DNA of 45,933 nucleotides from Aurantiacibacter xanthus (GTDB lineage: Bacteria > Pseudomonadota > Alphaproteobacteria > Sphingomonadales > Sphingomonadaceae). Where the stretch lies: assembly GCF_003584015.1 (NCBI RefSeq), contig NZ_QXFM01000030.1:1-45933 (forward strand), given 5' to 3'. The position numbers and the translations under genes are program-made. The notes below the pieces were generated by a model. It was not told the DNA's origin, made no database searches, and saw only the letters and a program-made list of their open reading frames with translations. How positions within the stretch are numbered: position 1 is the first letter of the stretch; every line of letters starts with the position of its first letter. This document shows positions 44,269-45,933 of the stretch, in pieces.

Positions 44269-44298
44269 GGGCCGCCGCAAGAGGGGCAAGGGCGGCCC
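44269..44298. terminator. Hairpin between convergent genes
   Basis: A perfect 8-bp stem GGGCCGCC/GGCGGCCC encloses a 14-nt loop, between the ends of the permease and the PNPOx-like gene. It lacks a clear T-tract in either direction. Confidence 0.45.
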
Positions 44299-44310
44299 GG
44301 CCCAACGCGA

Positions 44311-44781
44311 TTACAACATGGTTTCGGTGTGTTCCTGCTTCGCTTCGTCGAGCATGTCGAAGCCGAACAACATGCGCGCCGTGTCGAGGAAGCCGAGGTC
44401 GGAATTCCAGATTTCGGCCTGGCCCAGATCCATCCGCAGCAGGATCAGCTCGGGATCCTGCTTGCCCTGCGGATACCAGGCTTCGACCGGCTTGCCCCAG
44501 AACTGATCTAGCCGTTCGCGGCTAGGCTCTTCGCTGAGAACGCCGCTGAAACGGGCGAACATCTCATGTCCCTTGCCCGCGAAAGTCGCGGTAACAGCAC
44601 CGCCCCTGGCAAGGGCAGACGACCGGCGACCGAAGAACCAGATCGCGTGGTTGGCGTCCTTATCGAGCTGCGCGGTCATAGGCACGGCGGTGCCGGGTTC
44701 GCTATCCTGCTGGAGGAAAACGAAGGGGCTGTCATCGAGGGCCTTCCAGAACTTGTGCTTGAGCGCTTCGGTGTCGGTCAT
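44311..44781 (-). CDS. Pyridoxamine 5'-phosphate oxidase-fold general stress protein
   Basis: 156 residues with the split-barrel flavin-binding fold of the general stress protein 26 group: VFLQQDSEPGTAVPMTAQL, AIWFFGRRSS, FAGKGHEMFARFSGVLS and WYPQGKQDPELILLRMDL, all usual in this family. Members bind flavin or nothing known. ATG 44781 is chosen because AAGGAG stands 8 nt upstream; an in-frame ATG two codons earlier is too near that site. An EcfG-type promoter lies upstream, matching the general-stress name. Confidence 0.88.
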   Translation of the reverse strand: MTDTEALKHKFWKALDDSPFVFLQQDSEPGTAVPMTAQLDKDANHAIWFFGRRSSALARGGAVTATFAGKGHEMFARFSGVLSEEPSRERLDQFWGKPVEAWYPQGKQDPELILLRMDLGQAEIWNSDLGFLDTARMLFGFDMLDEAKQEHTETML

Positions 44782-44802
44782 GAACATTCTCCTTTGTTTA
44801 CC

Positions 44803-44827
44803 AACGGCGTGTCGGCCTTGCGGTTCC
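44803..44827 (-). promoter_or_regulatory. EcfG-type general stress promoter
   Basis: Read on the minus strand: GGAAC(C), 16 nt, CGTT. This matches GGAAC-N16/17-CGTT of the alphaproteobacterial general stress sigma factor exactly, and the -10 lies about 22 nt before the ATG of the stress protein gene. Confidence 0.8.
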
Positions 44828-44831
44828 GCTC

Positions 44832-44860
44832 TTGTCATGGACTGGCGATGAGAACATAAT
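44832..44860 (+). promoter_or_regulatory. Sigma-70 promoter of imuA
   Basis: TTGTCA (44832-44837), a 17-nt spacer and CATAAT (44855-44860). Both hexamers match five of six consensus bases at optimal spacing; the -10 lies inside the LexA box. Confidence 0.75.
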
Positions 44861-44866
44861 AAGAAC
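44852..44866 (+). promoter_or_regulatory. LexA (SOS) box
   Basis: GAAC-ATAATAA-GAAC is a perfect alphaproteobacterial GAAC-N7-GAAC LexA site. It covers the imuA -10 and lies 14 nt before the imuA ATG, with AAAGGAG between. Confidence 0.88.
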
Positions 44867-44880
44867 AAAGGAGTCGAATC

Positions 44881-45609
44881 ATGGAGCTGGCCTCGCTGCC
44901 ACGGGCGATGGAACTGGTGCATGCGGGCGCGCGCAACCCGCGCTGGCATCCCGGTGCCGCCCCGGCGCTGCATAGCGAAATCTTTGTCGCGTCGAGCGAT
45001 GGTGGCGGTATGGGCGCGCTGCTGGCGCTGACAGGCGCGGCCCTGCGTCAGCGCGAGCGGAGCCGGGTGGAGCAGCGCCCGCTGCTGTGGGTGCAGGACA
45101 AGGCGGCGATCCGGCTGAGCGGGCGGCCCTATCCTCCCGGCCTGCCGCAAGGCTTGCGCCACCGGGTGATCCACGTTGCGGCAGAGAGTGCCAAAGATGC
45201 GCTGTTCGCCCTGGAGGAAGGTGTGCGCTGCCGCGATCTGGCCTGCGTAATCGGCGAGATCACGGGCAACCCCAAAGAGATGGACTTCACCGCCTCGCGC
45301 CGACTGACCCTGGCGGCGGAGCGGCATGGCGTGCCGCTGTTCGTGCTCCGGCATGATGCGCGGCCCGATCTTGGGTCGGCGCGGATGCGCTGGCGGGTGC
45401 GCTCGGCTCCGTCGATGCCGCCACTGTGGGATCGCGGCGCCCCCGGCCATCCGAGCTGGCATGCCGAACTGTTCCGTGCCCGCGGGCACGCTCCGGGAGA
45501 ATGGACCTTGCGCGATGATGGACACGCCCTTGGCGCCGAAGGCGTCTCCACGCCGGATCATGGCGATCTGGTGCCCGACGCTGGCGCTCGATCGCTGGCG
45601 ACAGGCTGA
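44881..45609 (+). CDS. imuA: ImuA (SOS mutagenesis cassette, RecA/SulA-like)
   Basis: 242 residues. The region VQDKAAIRLSGRPYPPGLP and ECVIGEI-like strand (ACVIGEITGNPKEMDFTASRR-type) resemble ImuA, with WHAELFRARGHAPGEW near the C-terminus as in its relatives. ImuA is part of the imuA-imuB-dnaE2 damage-inducible translesion machinery and interacts with ImuB and RecA in other bacteria. The start follows AAAGGAG, downstream of a LexA-controlled promoter. The next gene, imuB, starts inside its end. Confidence 0.87.
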   Translation: MELASLPRAMELVHAGARNPRWHPGAAPALHSEIFVASSDGGGMGALLALTGAALRQRERSRVEQRPLLWVQDKAAIRLSGRPYPPGLPQGLRHRVIHVAAESAKDALFALEEGVRCRDLACVIGEITGNPKEMDFTASRRLTLAAERHGVPLFVLRHDARPDLGSARMRWRVRSAPSMPPLWDRGAPGHPSWHAELFRARGHAPGEWTLRDDGHALGAEGVSTPDHGDLVPDAGARSLATG

Positions 45610-45933
45610 ACACTGCTCTCCCGGAGAAGGGGCCGACGCCGCGCCCCTGGTGCTGACCGCGGATACAGCCCATGGCCCTCGTATCACGGCGGCGAACGCA
45701 GCGGCGCTGGCCGAGGGCGCCGCACCGGGCATGATGCTGGCCGATGCGCGCACCCTGTGCCCGAGGCTCGCCCTGCGTGCGGCCGACCCGGCTGGCGATC
45801 TCGCCTTTCTCGAACGCTTCGCCTTGTGGGCGCAGCGCTGGGGACCGTGGAGCGCACTCGATGCGCCCGATGGCGTGCTGGTCGATGTGTCGGCGGTGGC
45901 GCACCTGTTCGGCGGCGAGGGGGCCTTGCTGGC
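45515..45933 (+). CDS. imuB: ImuB (Y-family polymerase-like), 5' part only
   Basis: An open frame from ATG 45515 (also ATG 45518, or ATG 45560 nearer the conserved start) runs out of the window. The peptide RRIMAIWCPTLALDRWR, GMMLADARTLCP and APDGVLVDVSAVAHLFGGEGALL match the N-terminal palm region of ImuB, in which the catalytic acidic residues of true Y-polymerases are often lost. The ImuA overlap of 95 nt (or 50 from the later ATG) suggests coupling. dnaE2 is expected beyond the edge. Confidence 0.85.
   Translation, partial: MMDTPLAPKASPRRIMAIWCPTLALDRWRQAEHCSPGEGADAAPLVLTADTAHGPRITAANAAALAEGAAPGMMLADARTLCPRLALRAADPAGDLAFLERFALWAQRWGPWSALDAPDGVLVDVSAVAHLFGGEGALL

Overview
The window is GC-rich, gene-dense chromosomal DNA of an alphaproteobacterium, most likely a sphingomonad (Erythrobacteraceae/Sphingomonadaceae). 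This rests on gene content and order (an XrtA exopolysaccharide locus, then zapE-thioesterase-sdhB, then rne-amidase-mrcA-prfB), on a GAAC-N7-GAAC LexA box of the alphaproteobacterial type, and on a GGAAC-N16-CGTT EcfG-type stress promoter. There is no phage, insertion sequence or CRISPR array, and no clearly broken gene. Both window edges cut genes: an XrtA-associated hydrolase on the left and imuB on the right. Family names are from recognition of protein sequence, not from searches.

Region 1 (1-17.3 kb) is an exosortase A (XrtA/EpsH) exopolysaccharide and protein-sorting locus. A left arm reads leftward (FemAB/GNAT-like transferase, acyl carrier protein, alpha/beta hydrolase). It diverges, across only 20 bp, from an acyl-CoA ligase and a PLP-dependent decarboxylase. 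After a 200-bp leader comes a tightly packed ten-gene run: export lipoprotein, chain-length determinant, tyrosine autokinase, outer-membrane barrel, ExeA-like ATPase, polysaccharide deacetylase, FemAB protein, glycosyltransferase, exosortase A fused to an EpsI domain, and an asparagine-synthase-like amidotransferase. Many starts overlap the preceding stop, suggesting translational coupling.

Region 2 (17.3-35.4 kb) is mostly housekeeping: zapE, a PaaI-like thioesterase and a lone sdhB (minus strand); a methyltransferase; rne; a cell-wall amidase and mrcA; prfB; an exported methyltransferase-like lipoprotein; a flavin oxidoreductase; an alpha/beta hydrolase; efp; an inositol monophosphatase; tRNA-Leu(CAA); and an SLC13-type transporter. 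Two copies of a paired, inverted intergenic repeat flank this block (17.4 and 32.4 kb) in opposite orientation.

Region 3 (35.7-40.6 kb) returns to the XrtA system: the PEP-CTERM-type sugar transferase that would start the glycan, then the PrsK histidine kinase and the PrsR sigma-54 activator, all overlapping. Synthesis initiation and regulation are thus about 18 kb away from the main locus. No PEP-CTERM substrate protein is encoded in the window.

Region 4 (40.6-45.9 kb) holds a DUF475/TerC-like membrane protein with panB (minus), an amino-acid permease (plus), a general-stress PNPOx-like protein (minus) and the start of the mutagenesis cassette imuA-imuB (plus). The 99-bp gap between the last two carries an EcfG-type promoter facing left and a LexA-overlapped sigma-70 promoter facing right.

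The part most likely to hold undescribed biology is the carrier-protein / ligase / decarboxylase / FemAB module attached to the exosortase locus, whose chemistry is not known from the sequence.
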